From assembly GCA_025093985.1 (NCBI GenBank), contig JACAAK010000002.1, positions 1,674,001 to 1,738,000 on the forward strand: a stretch of 64,000 nt of DNA, given 5' to 3'. Position numbers and translations under genes: made by a program. This DNA comes from Calvatia gigantea (lineage: Eukaryota; Basidiomycota; Agaricomycetes; Agaricales; Lycoperdaceae). Positions within the stretch are counted from its first letter, which is position 1; each line of letters begins with the position of its first letter. Positions 12,565 to 24,327 of the stretch are shown here, in pieces. Under the pieces are notes generated by a model. It saw only the letters and a list, made by a program, of their open reading frames with translations. It had not been told where the DNA came from and searched no databases.

Positions 12565-15500
12565 ATGCCAGCTGCAGGCAAACGTCCAGCCGGGCCCACA
12601 AAGCAGGTAAGCTATGTTGCCCTATTGACGAAGCTTCACTGACACTGCTCTAGGTTCCTTCAAAAAAGCGCAGGATGGCCCACCGGGACGGGTCTACCGT
12701 ACCGAAAAAGTCAAATCTATGGCACAATAAAGCCAAAAGAAACGAAAACGCCTTTGACAGAAAATACACCACTGTACCGAGTGCCCTAACGTCCGACGAC
12801 GACGTAGAGCTGTCAGATCAGGACCTTGCGATTCTGGAAGGAGCCTCGTTTCTGAAGCAGCTTGACCAGAAGGGTATCGCAAAGTATGGAAACCACCATT
12901 CCATTATCCAAGTACACTTTAACCATTATACTGCAGGAGTAAGAGGGAGCTTGACCAATTGCGTCTAATGCAGAAACCAATCCGGACAGAAACGAAGCGT
13001 AACGACCTCCCCTCGCTAAACTCTAGTGACGATGAAGGTCCTGAGTCAAGGGAAAGTTCGCCATCCCCCCCAAGCACTGGGGCCGGATTTGAAGGCCTTC
13101 GTAACTCCGAGGACGGCGAGGATGCTTCAGCTGTTGACATTAGTTCTGATGCCGATATGTCTTATGAACTGAAACCCCGCAAGCGCCTCCGGTCATCTAA
13201 TGAGGACGATGATATTCACATAAAGAAGATCGCGGGTTTACCCATTAAGCTGCCGGATGGTACGATTAAAAAAAGTTCCAAGGTGCTCATAATGCCCGAT
13301 TCCGAACAGTCTTCGGCTGAAGAGGATGAGGAAGGCTCTGAACATCGGGAGCTCGAGGCATGGGTAGAAGATATCACGACGGGAGCCCGGTTCGGACGCG
13401 CAGCTGTCGCGGACATTATAAGTCAACCTTCGCGGTGGAAACGCGTTGAGGCCGCCAAGGAGCAGATCGCCGGTATATGTCAGGAGATTTTAGCTGAACC
13501 AGAGAATGGTGTATGTGGACCTTGCGTTATAATTGCGGAATTCTACACTGATTTTTTTAACATAGCTCGGTCTTCTAAGGCGATTGCACACGTTCTCTTT
13601 ACCAGAAGTGTCCACGCCAACTCAACCCAAACCGGTTCAGAACGACACTGTCATCCGCAAACTGACTCTCCTGTCTCAATTAGCTGTCTTCAAAGATATC
13701 ATTCCAGGGTACCGGATACGTCCTCTCACAGACAAGGAGAAAGCCGAGAAAGTCAGCGCCGCAGTGGCTAGAACGCGTGAATGGGAACAGGGTCTTGTTA
13801 CGGTGTATCAAAATTATTTACGCTCCCTCGAGGTTGAGATTAAAGGTGAGCGGTACCCTTGGGTCTGACTTGCAATCGTGGATTCAAATTATATACAGAG
13901 CGCACCGAACTTGCGGAGGTAGCTCTCTCTTGCATGTGCACTCTTTTAGCAGAAGTTACCCACTTTAACTTCAGTGCTAACCTTATTTCATGCATCGTAG
14001 CCAGGTTAGGCGGGAAGTCCTGGGACAAGGTTCGCCCCGCTCTACTGGCTTATGTAGCTCCAACTGACGGTGGCCGTGCGTGAATCTTTGCCACTTGAAC
14101 AGACTTCGGAGCTCTGCATCAGTACCATAATTAAAGTTTTTCGAGAGGATTTGACCGGTGTTCCTTCGCTGGAGGTAGTCCGAGTGCTAAATCGCATGAT
14201 CAAAGAACGGAGGTTTGCCGTCCATCCTAATGTGCTTTCGTGTCTATTACATCTCAGACTTCGGACCGAACTGGGGGTCCGGGCATCTGATACCAAAGTC
14301 GAAAAGGAGACAGAAGGCGACCAACGACGACTTCGAAAGGGGAAAAAGGTTAACCAGCCTCATCTCAGCAAAAAAGCAAGGAGAGCGTTTAAAGAAAAGA
14401 AGAACATTGAGAAGGAGATGCGAGAAGCAGAGGCTGAGGTTGACAAGGAAGAACGGGCAGGAACGGTAAGTCACCAATCTTTGTTTTTGACTTTTGATCA
14501 CCGCCCTTGGATGGCCCATTGTTCCAAGTTTAGCTCTGAATGGATTACTGATGCCAAAAAATAGCAAACAGAAACACTGAAACTTTTATTCGCTTTGTAC
14601 TTCCGCATACTGAAAAACCCACGGCCAAGCCCCCTCCTATCGGCGGTCTTGACAGGCATTGCGAGATTTGCGCACCTCATCAACATTGACTTTTTCCGAG
14701 ACCTTATGAAGGTTTTAAAGGATTTAGTCTCGTTAGAGGTTGGAGATATATCCGATGCTGAGGAGGCTGTGGAACCGGCCAAGGAGATGAAATACACCCG
14801 ACATCGGCTACAGTGCATCGCCACAGCGTTTGAACTACTTTCCGGACAAGGTGAGAACTTAACCACACTATCACCTATCGGTCCCCACGCGATGCCCGTG
14901 CGCTCACATTTTGCTCATCAAACCAATGCCCTGTCAACTATCTGCATCTGTTTCAATGAACACTGACCTTTATTTTGTTTGGCCATGATGGTCACACTTT
15001 CAGGTGAAGCACTCAACATCGATCTAAGTGACTTTGTCACGCAGTTATATGGTATAATCCTACCCCTGACTCTGATAGGTGACATTGAGTCATCATCGTG
15101 GGTATCATCACCAAACGAGCCAACTGCGCATACGGCAGGCGCCCATTCAACAATCAATAGCTCCAAGCCCAGTAACAGCAGCACCACATCGTCAGCCTCA
15201 ACACCATCACGACTAACAATAACACAACCGTCCATCTCCGATCTCCTCTTCCGCGCTCTTCACACAATTTTTACACCACGGACCGGTGGAGGTCCATCAG
15301 CTCCTCCTTGGCGCTCCGCAGCCTTTGCAAAACGGCTATTAACAGCCGCACTACACTGGCCCCCTACATCGGCACTGCGCGCTCTAGACCTCATTGATGA
15401 CCTTATGGCAAAAAATCCCAAATTAGAAGCACTACTGTCAACGGAGGACCGTGTCTTCGATGGCATCTACCGCCCTGATGTTGACGACCCACAGCTCTGT

Positions 15501-15614
15501 CATCCATACGGCACCGCGTTTTGGGAACTCCAGACACTGGCGACGAGTCATCTGGACCCTGGTGTCCGCGCTGCGGCGGAAAGTCTACTCAAGTGCAGCT
15601 CGGGTACCTCGTAG
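12565..15614 (+). CDS. NOC3: Nucleolar complex protein 3 (Noc3), 60S biogenesis and replication-licensing factor
   Basis: Noc3 pairs with Noc2 in transport and maturation of pre-60S particles; in yeast it also helps load the pre-replicative complex. A 14-codon first exon (12565-12606) with Lys/Arg/Pro residues is spliced to exon 2 at 12654. Then come a Ser/Asp/Glu-rich acidic region, the Noc3 block around LPIKLPDGTIKKS, the conserved FKDIIPGYRIRPL (exon beginning near 13570), a NFSANLISCIVARLGGKSWDK segment, HPNVLSCLLHLRLRTELGVR, and a Lys/Glu-rich coiled coil ending EAEAEVDKEERA. The C-terminal half has helical repeats (LYFRILKNPRPSPLLSAVL). All junctions I checked keep frame, so this copy appears intact. 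It shares a short promoter with APC5 and ends at a TAG (15612-15614). Confidence 0.92.
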
Positions 15615-17031
15615 GTTGAGGAATTATGTCATGGTACCTTATGTGAATGTATAAGTCTCCCTGCTGTTTGGTGGACACGAAATTCTATAACCTTGGCATT
15701 GTCTCGTTAGGATTTGCTGGGAAAAGTGTCAGGTGGATGTCACTGGTTCCGTGGGAATTAACGCCAACGGCAGTGCCTAAAGGGATGAGAGAGCCGAGCC
15801 CTACATCTACGGCCATATGTGTGTCGAGTATTTTTATAGAGGAGATGGTGTGACGATCAACCGGAAAATAGGTCGAACCCAAAACTTTCAATGAGGTCGT
15901 GTGTGCCGAAAAAAAAAATTCCTGCGAGGGTATACAACATGACAACCACAAATTCAAAACCACGAGAAAGGGTGTTCAACTAAAAGGCATGGAAACTCAT
16001 ACCCGGGAGGGGACTCAAAGAGGAACAGCAGGGTCGACTACCCCGTCAATAAAATACATGCATTTAAGTTAGCCGGACATAGTTCAAGGTCACAGCGGAG
16101 GAGCGAAGAATTTACAGCTTTTGTATGATATAAACACTTATCGAAACACGTGATATAGGGTAGATAACCAAGGTTGCTAGAGATACTTGTTAATCATATT
16201 CCCGGGATGATAGCAGAACGTGGTTCTCGAAAGAGGTAAGCATCAGAGATAAAATTAGATGAGTTGTGTGATGGTGAGGGGGGTAAAGATATGGTAAGAC
16301 GAATAAATAGGTGTGACTTTGGTGATGGACGTCGGGGAAGGCGTAAAGCCTAGGGAAAGCGGTAGGAAGGTGATAGGGACACCGAAACCGAAGAGTAGAC
16401 CGAGATACAAATAACCCAGTATGTAGGATGAGGCGAAGAAGAAACTGAATAAGCTCCGCGGGGAAGGGAGAGGACACAGGGGTCGCTGAATCCAAAACAG
16501 AGAAACAATGACAGCCGGCACCTTTATAGCAAGTGGAACGAAAATGCGGTAGCAATAATGACAGGTCGACTGGGGAATCCAGTGACAATGCGCGCCATGC
16601 CATGTCGAGTCAGATTCGCTTGTCCGGCATCAAGCCATCACTCCACAGGAGAAAAAAAAATTTGACGCGAAGCCGAAGATGGGGGAAAAGAGTTGTGAAA
16701 CCCACAACTAAGGGGATTCTAATCATGCTCGATCGCCACCACAAAACAAGTTCCTCTGTTGGTCGAAAGGGGTGTGAGACGAATAAACAAAGGGGAAAAC
16801 ATGGGCGGGCGATGTGGAGTGTAATGGGACTTGAGTTGAGTCAGGGTCGCATAATCACGAGGCTCGCAAGATCAAAAATGGTAATCTGGTACTAGGGGCC
16901 GCCATCCAAGGTTACTCAACCGCCCATCAGGTTTCAACCGTAGGGGCCTGGTCTATCCCTTTCCTCCCACAGATCTTTTGTTTCGAGTTGATGACTCATC
17001 GCGGTGAACCCATGAATTGAGGTTCAACGGG
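15615..17031. other. Convergent intergenic region, no gene seen
   Basis: This 1.4 kb lies between the 3' ends of NOC3 (plus) and the TEA factor (minus). Open frames in it (for example minus 16190-16603) have no recognisable domain, poor codon pattern and no plausible start context. It probably holds the 3' UTRs. No tRNA, repeat array or transposon remnant was seen. Confidence 0.45.
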
Positions 17032-18877
17032 TCAGGATGGCAAGGATGTAGCCATGGGATATCTGACGGGTGTGAGAGCGTGCGCCAGTGTCTGACTAGG
17101 GTATCGCGCGTGGGCTGAATGAGTGGGTAGGGAATATGCGTTCAGACCGCCTGAGTTGATTGGTCCGTTCATGCCTATGTTCCCCGTAGCCATGGCGGAC
17201 GGGGAGTGTTGCGGGAAGGAACCAGACTGATGGTGCAATTGATGAGAGTACATCGGGTTGGCAACAGCACTGAATCCACTGGATGTCTGTAATGGCGTTG
17301 AGCTGGTCACAGACGTGAAGCTACGACTAGATGTACTGCCGGTAAGATTGGTTGTATTGGTTGTTGAGGGAGGGGAAAGCGACAAGGGCCGCGTCGACGA
17401 TGAGGTTGCTATGTTCCCCGATAATCCTGAATAGAGGGCATTGCGCGAAGCAGGATACTTGAGAAAACCTATGAAATGAGCCGAGGGCATTGGGTTCCCA
17501 GTTCCCCTCTCCAATTCATAAATGACGAAAAGTAGCGATGCATCGTCAATAATGATTTCTTGAGTAATGCTCGTGGGAGTATCTGGATATGTGATCGTGC
17601 ATAATTTTTTCATAGTCAGAATTCCCGCCTCACTACCGAGCAGAAAAGTAAATAAGGTACGCACGAGAATCAAGCCATCGACAACGATTGAGATAGGATT
17701 CGGGTAGGACGGCATTCACGGTGCCAACAGATACTTCAGATACTTCGAGGGCACCTATATCTTCCGAGAGTGTAGTACCATTGACTATTGTCCTCGTGAC
17801 GCATTTCCCAGAAGATGACCACATTTGCGAAAGGCAAATACTTGCGAGGAAACCGTGGAGGGCGGGCGAGCAATTGATGTCTTCCATGGTGGATATGCAC
17901 AATCGGATCTTGAGTTGTAACGGTTCGTAGGGCATACTGGGAGGGATTAAAGCATCTGTTCGGATGATGAAGGGGGACATCCCGTCCGCTGTCAATCGTA
18001 CAGCACGTATTCGGTTAGGGTGCTGTCGGGGCTTGGGATACCCGGACACCGAAGCACTGGTCTCCATAGATAGAGTGCGTACGGGTGACAGATGGCCGTA
18101 CTTGTCATATGGGCCTGGGAAGGTGGAGTAGTCGCTTGAAAAGGGAGCAGCATATGGTGATGTCGATGAGGCCATGGTGTGAGTACCTGACCCATAGTGC
18201 GCACCAGAGCTCATGTCAAGCTGGCGAGTGGCGGGGTGATCAGGAGAAGGGAGGAACTGAGGTGGGAAGTCTGGAGGAGAGAAATCTGGTGATGTAGAGT
18301 TAGACGAGTAGCCATCTGTATCCTCAAAATCGAGAGGGATAAGGCCGTTCGCCCATTGATCTTCCAGCTTGATGGTTGAGCCAGCTGAGGGACTAATATC
18401 AGCAATTTCCTCGCCGCCAGCAACGAGCTGATACTCTACAAAAATAGACGAAATATGGGTATCAAATCAAATTGTTTGAGATCGCCGCGCTCAGCTCTTA
18501 CCTGGTTCTCCTTTCCACATATTACGCAATACTTGTATGTGACTTGCAACCTGTTTCTTGGAACGCATGATATTATGCTTCTGGAGATAATCGACGAGGA
18601 ACTGGTTCCGCCAGCGACTCCTGCCACGAGACTGGGGATATGTAGCATATGGTGAATTCCAATATTCACGCAGACCTATAGAGTGAAACCATGAGGAACA
18701 CTAAACGGGGAATGGGGGAACATCGACCGAACCTTGAACGAAGATTTTCTCTATTGACTCTGGCCAAACCTCAGCACCACTGCCATCCTTGAGGAGCTTT
18801 CTGTGCTTGCGTTGTGGAGTGAGGGATTTGTTAGAAGTGATGTCGGAGGAGGAGGGGACGTGCGGTGAGAGAGGCAT
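17032..18877 (-). CDS. TEA/ATTS-domain transcription factor, Tec1/AbaA-like
   Basis: DNA-binding regulator of the TEA (TEF-1/AbaA/TEC1) family, which in fungi controls filamentation, conidiation or adhesion genes. The TEA domain spans about residues 30-110: HRKLLKDGSGAEVWPESIEK, then REYWNSPYATYPQSRGRSRW, then SRGRSRWRNQFLVDYLQKH and KKQVASHIQVLRNMWKG (the recognition helix 3 region). Downstream there is a Pro/Ser-rich acidic stretch (PPDFPPQFLPSPDHPATRQ), a Tec1-like conserved block ending NRCRWLDS, spliced (GTGCGTACC to a CATATCCAG acceptor) to TSITQEIIIDDASLLFVIYE, and a low-complexity Ser/Thr/Gly tail. Start is ATG 18877. The gene lies head to head with VPS23. Targets cannot be inferred; the TEA consensus in fungi is a CATTCY-type site. 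Confidence 0.88.
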
Positions 18878-19684
18878 GAGGGAGGGGGGCAGACGGTAAG
18901 CGTAACAGAGGATGAAGTGGAGAGTTGAGAGTTATATAGATGCACACCCTTGCATTCCGGACCTATTTTCGCTGGGTGGATTTGGAATCTGGCCAGGACG
19001 GGCAAGGTATCTGGGCAAAGGACAAGATCCGAGATGAGGGCGACCAATCGGGAAGGTGGGAACCACCGCTTTGGAGATGGACCAGCGCCATTAAGCGCAG
19101 ACAAGTCTAGATCCTCATCGGGCACAGCAGATGGAGATGCTACGTTGTTCGTTTCAGCACCCCCGTTGCCGTTGAGTCCTAGGTCCCCTATGTAGTGTTC
19201 ATGCCACCCTTCTGCTCTCTTCGGGGTCTGAGTCAGCTTGCAAATACCTGGTAGAAACCGGGGACAAAGGCTGAGTGAGGACCGGGTGTGCAAAGAGGAC
19301 AAGGAGAGCCGTGTCGTAAGGAGGGGACCGTCTTTCAAACTGCCATAAGAGGAACGGAGGAGACCGAAGACCGATGGAGGACCGGCACCGGCGCTCAGCT
19401 TGCTGCAGTTCAGTTCCAGTTCCAGTTCCACTGTTGGGCCCTCCGGGTCCTATCCCGTCATGGTTAGAAGCCGGCCAAATCGCACGGCATCCGCGCAGAT
19501 CTACAGCGCCTGATCTAAGTCCTGTGTTTGGCAGGTCCGACCCAAGGGGCTGGCACAGACCCCGAATGGGGTTCCTGTGGGAATCTGCCCTGGCCACCAC
19601 TTCCCACCCGGGCATAGTCACCAGACGTGACTTAGGTCACACTGATCGCGCGATAGAGCGTTGTAGCACTCCATTATCACTCAT
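18878..19684. promoter_or_regulatory. 807-bp divergent region between the TEA factor and VPS23
   Basis: A fairly G/C-rich region carrying both promoters. A short run of CAGTTC/CAGTTCC units is present at about 19406-19431. No TATA box is clearly placed, and no coding sequence with recognisable similarity was found on either strand. Confidence 0.4.
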
Positions 19685-21612
19685 ATGTCGCTCACCGAGC
19701 AGTGGTTGCGCGACAAGGCCGCATCCTACAGCGCGGCTGAGCGTGTATATTCAGATACAAGCGCCGCTCTTTCTCGTTTTCCTACACTCCGTCCGAAGCT
19801 AGACGTATACAGTACTTCACCATCTCTCCCCACCGCCATCTTCCCTTGCTAACTGCATTACAAACAGTTTTTGATGACGGACGCTCCCACCTGCTTCTCT
19901 GTGTGCACGGTTTATTGCCTATCAGTTATCGCGGTGCTTCCTACAACATCCCTATCGCCGTCTGGGTGACGCGAGAGTACCCTCGTCACCCTCCCATTGT
20001 CTATGTAGTCCCGTCGGCGGATCTTCTTGTCAAGGCCAGCCGGTATGTCGACGTCAGCGGCAGATGTAACCTAGAATACATGCAACACTGGGAGCGCAAG
20101 AGCGAGGTATGCCGGACCGATGCGTTTGCGTCAACTGCGACTGACGTCATTCGCAGGGATGCAATCTTTCTGCGCTCCTCGATGCGATGCAAGATCAGTT
20201 CTCTCGTGAACCACCTCTCTATGCCAAACCTAAGAACCCCCCTCCAGTACCTACTTCACCATCAACTGGCCCATCATTGTACAAGCCCCAACCTCCACTA
20301 CCAACGGCAACACCTCCAGTTATTCTCTCCCTCACCGCCCGCCATCACTCACACTCGTCCTGCCCTTCCACCAAAACCTGGTCAACCATCAGTCACACCC
20401 AACTCGTCAACCTCACATCCCACTTCGCCGGCCCCTCGGGGTGTAAGAAGCCAATAATCCGCGTGCTTCGTCATTGTTTAGCTGATTCCTTTTTTTTTTT
20501 TTTTCATAGACACCACCTATCGTATCCCCTGCACCTCCTTTGTTACCTTATCCTTTTCACCCAGCCCCTCCCGCACCTCCTCCTCCTGCACCACCCAATT
20601 TACCGCTTCCCCAGCGTTACAACTCCCACCCGTCCGTGGTTCATGCTTCAATACCACCACAACACCCTCCTCCGGCTACACTCGCAGCACCACAACCGGT
20701 CCATCCGAGTCCATCAGATGGTCCGTCCTCGGCATCGGTGATTCAAAGCCTTCCACCGCCCCCTCCCCTTCCTCCACCACTTCCCGCATTACCGGTTGCA
20801 CAGCCTCCGGCCCAACAGTCATACAGCCCGCCTCGGCCAATGCCACCCTCCGTACCCCCTCCCAATCTTCTGGATGAAGATACCCCCGATGTACCAAGGT
20901 CGGGCATCCCATCAGCTCCTCCCCGACCACCCAATCCAGAAACACTCAAACTTTATGCGCAAGTCCATGCTAAATTGACGTCAGAGCTCGACTCACTAGG
21001 TCACGCCATGGTCCTTGATAACGAGAAGCTCCGTGCGCATCAGACGGATCTGCTGGCTGGGGAGCCGGCTATACATGACGAAATGGCGCGACTTGAGGCG
21101 GTGAGAGATGTCTGCCATAATGTGGCCGACAGGACGCGACGTATTGTCGGACAAGCAGAATCTAATGTGGCCGAATTGCGGCGTAAGGGTGAACCAGAAG
21201 TCGACGAGCTGGTTTGTGCCACCAGCATCGTTCATAATCAGTAAGTCCCTCCTTTCCCGTACTTTCGCCCTCTCATTTGACGCCGATTTTCGCTTACCGC
21301 CGACAGGCTCATCAATCTCGTAGCAGAAGACAACGCAATTGAGGATACCATATATCATCTCCACCGAGCCTTAAATGCGGGCCGGATTGATCTAGAGAAG
21401 TTTTTGAGAGTGAGTTGAGTTCGCGTCCCTTCGTTTTAAGTCTTCCCGTCTTTTCTCCCTTAGTCTCAAGGGTCAACCGAATTTACTCATATGTTCTTTC
21501 CCTCTTCCTGTCCGTCACACAGGCTACTCGTGCTCTGGCGGAGGAACAATTTATGAAGCGGGCACTGATTGATAAGATCCAAGTTGGTCTTGGACAGGTT
21601 TTGACTAATTGA
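19685..21612 (+). CDS. VPS23: ESCRT-I subunit Vps23/TSG101 (UEV domain), frame broken once
   Basis: Vps23 binds ubiquitinated cargo and starts multivesicular-body sorting at endosomes. Exon 1 (MSLTEQWLRDKAASYS) begins the UEV domain, which continues with DDGRSHLLLCVHGLLPISY and YPRHPPIVYVVP; like other UEVs there is no catalytic Cys in the expected place. A long proline-rich linker follows, then the coiled-coil stalk (ARLEAVRDVCHNVADRTRR) and the C-terminal steadiness box (DTIYHLHRALNAGRIDLEKF, ending MKRALIDKIQVGLGQVLTN). Between residues encoded at about 20300 and 20350 the frame moves by +1: the upstream frame carries the UEV end, while the downstream frame carries ALPPKPGQP and is the only one that splices in phase (donor 20443, acceptor ending 20509) into the rest. 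A 15-T run sits in that intron. Otherwise intact. Confidence 0.9.
20490..20504 (+). repeat. 15-T homopolymer in a VPS23 intron
   Basis: An uninterrupted run of 15 T lies just before the CATAG acceptor (intron 20443-20509) and forms its polypyrimidine tract. Such runs are prone to length error in sequencing. Confidence 0.9.
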
Positions 21613-21760
21613 CTGAGCGTCTCCGTATTAATATTTACAGCAGTTGTCGAGTCGACTATAAAAGCGCAAATGTAATTCCTCTTATACAGTGATCTACGGA
21701 AGATCTGGGGTAACTTCGATGCTCAGAGACACTTGCGGAAGGTGGGAAACGAGGGAAGGG

Positions 21761-21782
21761 CACCCCCAATTTGTTGGGGGTG
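21761..21782. repeat. Perfect 9-bp inverted repeat with a 4-nt loop
   Basis: The arms CACCCCCAA (21761-21769) and TTGGGGGTG (21774-21782) are perfectly complementary around the loop TTTG. It lies about 150 bases after the VPS23 stop codon and could fold in the 3' UTR or in single-stranded DNA. Function unknown. Confidence 0.8.
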
Positions 21783-21871
21783 GGCCCCTGACACTGCAAT
21801 AACGAGAGTGTCCGATATAGGCAAGAGGTTCCGACGACGGGGATCCATCCTGCAAATTAACAAGTACACTG

Positions 21872-21897
21872 GATGAACAGCGCCGATGAACAGCGCC
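21872..21897. repeat. 13-bp direct tandem duplication
   Basis: The unit GATGAACAGCGCC occurs twice back to back at 21872-21884 and 21885-21897. It looks like simple slippage or a template duplication, in non-coding DNA. Confidence 0.85.
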
Positions 21898-24127
21898 TCT
21901 TCCTGACTTCACAGAAAAAGACGAGAAACAACAACATACTATTTTATTGTTTTCTGTGCTGGGTGTATAATTTCATGTTACTAAGCGTGCTTTCAGGAAG
22001 TCAACATTCGACCTTAAATTTCGTGGTTTACCTCACAATAACGGCTTGATCGCACCGCTGGCGTTTGAATTTATCACTCGGCATAAACAACCCTTGAGAG
22101 ATGGCATTCAGACCTCCTCGATGGACTTTTTCCCATTTTGGGCGTGCTTCCTCGTGGGGAGGACTTTCCCCACCCGTCTCTCTTCTCGTAAGCTCAATGG
22201 ATGACTCCCGTTCTGGAGCCAGGCAAATCCCAGGGTGAGTAAGGTTGCGCAGACGGTGCTCCGCTGAACGGTAGACAATGGGATTGCTTTTCTTACCTTT
22301 GTTCCCATGAAGTTCTCCCTTCCCGACCTTAAACGGGGGTTGCTCATTTTCGTGGGATCGATCTCTTTATGCCCGCGTGGTAAGTAACTCAAACCCGCTC
22401 GGTCCATCGGCATCTGGTGTTGGCAGGTGAATCCGGTCAGGAGGCTCTCATTGTTCTTTGTGTTTGTTGGGAATATATAGCCCATGTGAGCACAATAGCC
22501 GTTGGAGCCAGTGGTCGTTTTGGCGAAATTATACCGTAAGAGGCTGTTCCATTGGTTCTGACTTTGCAAGACTTTGATATTGCGAGATGAGGTTACTCTT
22601 TGTTACCGTTGTTGCGGGTAGAGTTGTAATGGCTGGGCGCGGATGTCCAGTAGTCAGCTGATATGGAAGTTCCGCAATCCGTATCCAGTCTGGTTTCTGT
22701 TCAACCGCCCTGACAGGTGAAATGGTACCAGCAAGGACAGGCGGTGTGTTGACACCGTCTCAATCCACGACTAACTTGTCTCAGGATGATATCCTAGCCA
22801 TAGACGAACACGCAACCTGAGCTTGGAAATTCTGCCTACCACCGCCAGTCACGGCTTTGAATATGGACACCGTGACACTTGGGCCCTAGAAGGTGCCAGG
22901 GGAACATTCGAGTCATCTCTACGGTACACAGCCATAATTGTAAGTAATGCCCAACAACGCCCAACACGCAACTAGAACTACGTCAATATCACAAGGACGG
23001 TGGATTAGCAATGATGTTGAGCGCTGAAGCCTGAGGCCTGAGGCCCGATGTATGCGTGGTTCTGATCGCGCCGTGATCCCTCGGACTCCGAACGATATAC
23101 CCTGTAATCAAAGACAACCGCCATCGTCATCGTCAGCTGTGCCATTAGTATTAATGTCGGAACCAGAGTAGGCCGAACGTCGTCATACACGGTGCCTTTT
23201 CATCACTTTGAACAGGAAGGTGTTGTGTCAGAACTTTTCTGTCACCAGGTTCTGTCACTACGTCATCGACATGATGCGTGCTGCGGGATGGATTCTGGAT
23301 CCTGGACCTCAGTTATGATGTAGATGGATTGAAAGATCATTTACAAGATTCACAGCTGCTCTGCATTTACTCACGTGGTAAGTGCGAAACCCTGAGACAA
23401 GTGGACTCAAGCATCGATCCAATGAATTAATCGCTGGGATGTACATATGTCTAAGGTCGTTCGGGAGTCGTAAATCGCAGCTGCCAGCACTGTAAAACTC
23501 ATCAGTGCCACTAGTCTGTTGGACCGCGTGGTCAGAGATTTTGTAAATTCATGCCATCCGTGGCGTCCAAAAATAATTGGTACGGTGCTGAGTCAAAGCT
23601 TCTCAAGCTAACTTTCATATCGACATTTACGTTGGTAGGAGCCAACCGCAGCCTCAAGCACCCTCGTAAAAATTGCATGACACTTGCACCGGGAGGGAAC
23701 CCTCGCTCGGAACGTCCGAAGTGGTCGAATGCCATCTTTTCCAAACCCTTGGTAGTGTTTGAATTTTCCCTTTCTCACACAGGATACGGGATGCATGGAC
23801 CGCACTTAACTCCGGCAACACGGATCACCACACTCGGATTCCAGGACGTCCTTTGTTGCCTCTGGCCGTAGAGCTTAGAAATATCGGGACTCAAGCTTAC
23901 TCAAGCCGGACACCATTTTTGTTGCTGGTTACCTGATCTGTAATGAGTACTATTCTTCCTGAACAAGCTATATACATCTCATGCTCGTGAAGTGGCCCCT
24001 CCGAGCACTCCAATAACTCAAAATGTCGCACGTGTTATATCAGCAGATGTGTCCGAAAGGATTTGGGGGGAACGGAGAATGTGGTGGCTCGGCTTGCGGC
24101 AATATTGTCTTGCGGTGCTGGACGGTG

Positions 24128-24149
24128 AGTTCAGTAAAAGTTCAGTAAA
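24128..24149. repeat. 11-bp direct tandem duplication
   Basis: AGTTCAGTAAA occurs twice head to tail at 24128-24138 and 24139-24149, about 180 bases beyond the stop of the minus-strand SRC1/HEH gene. Confidence 0.8.
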
Positions 24150-24327
24150 ACGAGGGCTTAGTGGATCCGATATATATGTTATAGGGATAGGTAAAAGCTG
24201 TTGACACATTAGATCCCCAACACAATACTGTCACAGGGAGGGAAGGGAAGGAAGGGATCGAATATAAATAACTCGTGATTCTGTGGGGCGTTGCATGTGA
24301 AGTGGCCACACCAGACGCCCCAAATCT

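Larger units (their letters stand above)
21613..24327. other. 2.7-kb region with no recognisable gene
   Basis: The largest gap in the window, between VPS23 and the SRC1/HEH gene, which both end towards it. The longest frame (minus 22108-22569, 153 codons) has no domain I recognise. The region holds a 9-bp perfect hairpin at 21761-21782, a 13-bp tandem duplication at 21872-21897 and an 11-bp one at 24128-24149. No target-site duplications or transposase remnants were seen, so its origin is unknown. Confidence 0.4.

Noticed and set aside
16190..16603. 137-codon frame on the minus strand between NOC3 and the TEA factor
   Set aside because: Composition is low-complexity with no family similarity, and it lies where two 3' UTRs are expected.
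22108..22569. 153-codon frame on the minus strand in the gene-free region
   Set aside because: No recognisable domain, no convincing splice partners or promoter, and odd composition. I could not support it as a gene.
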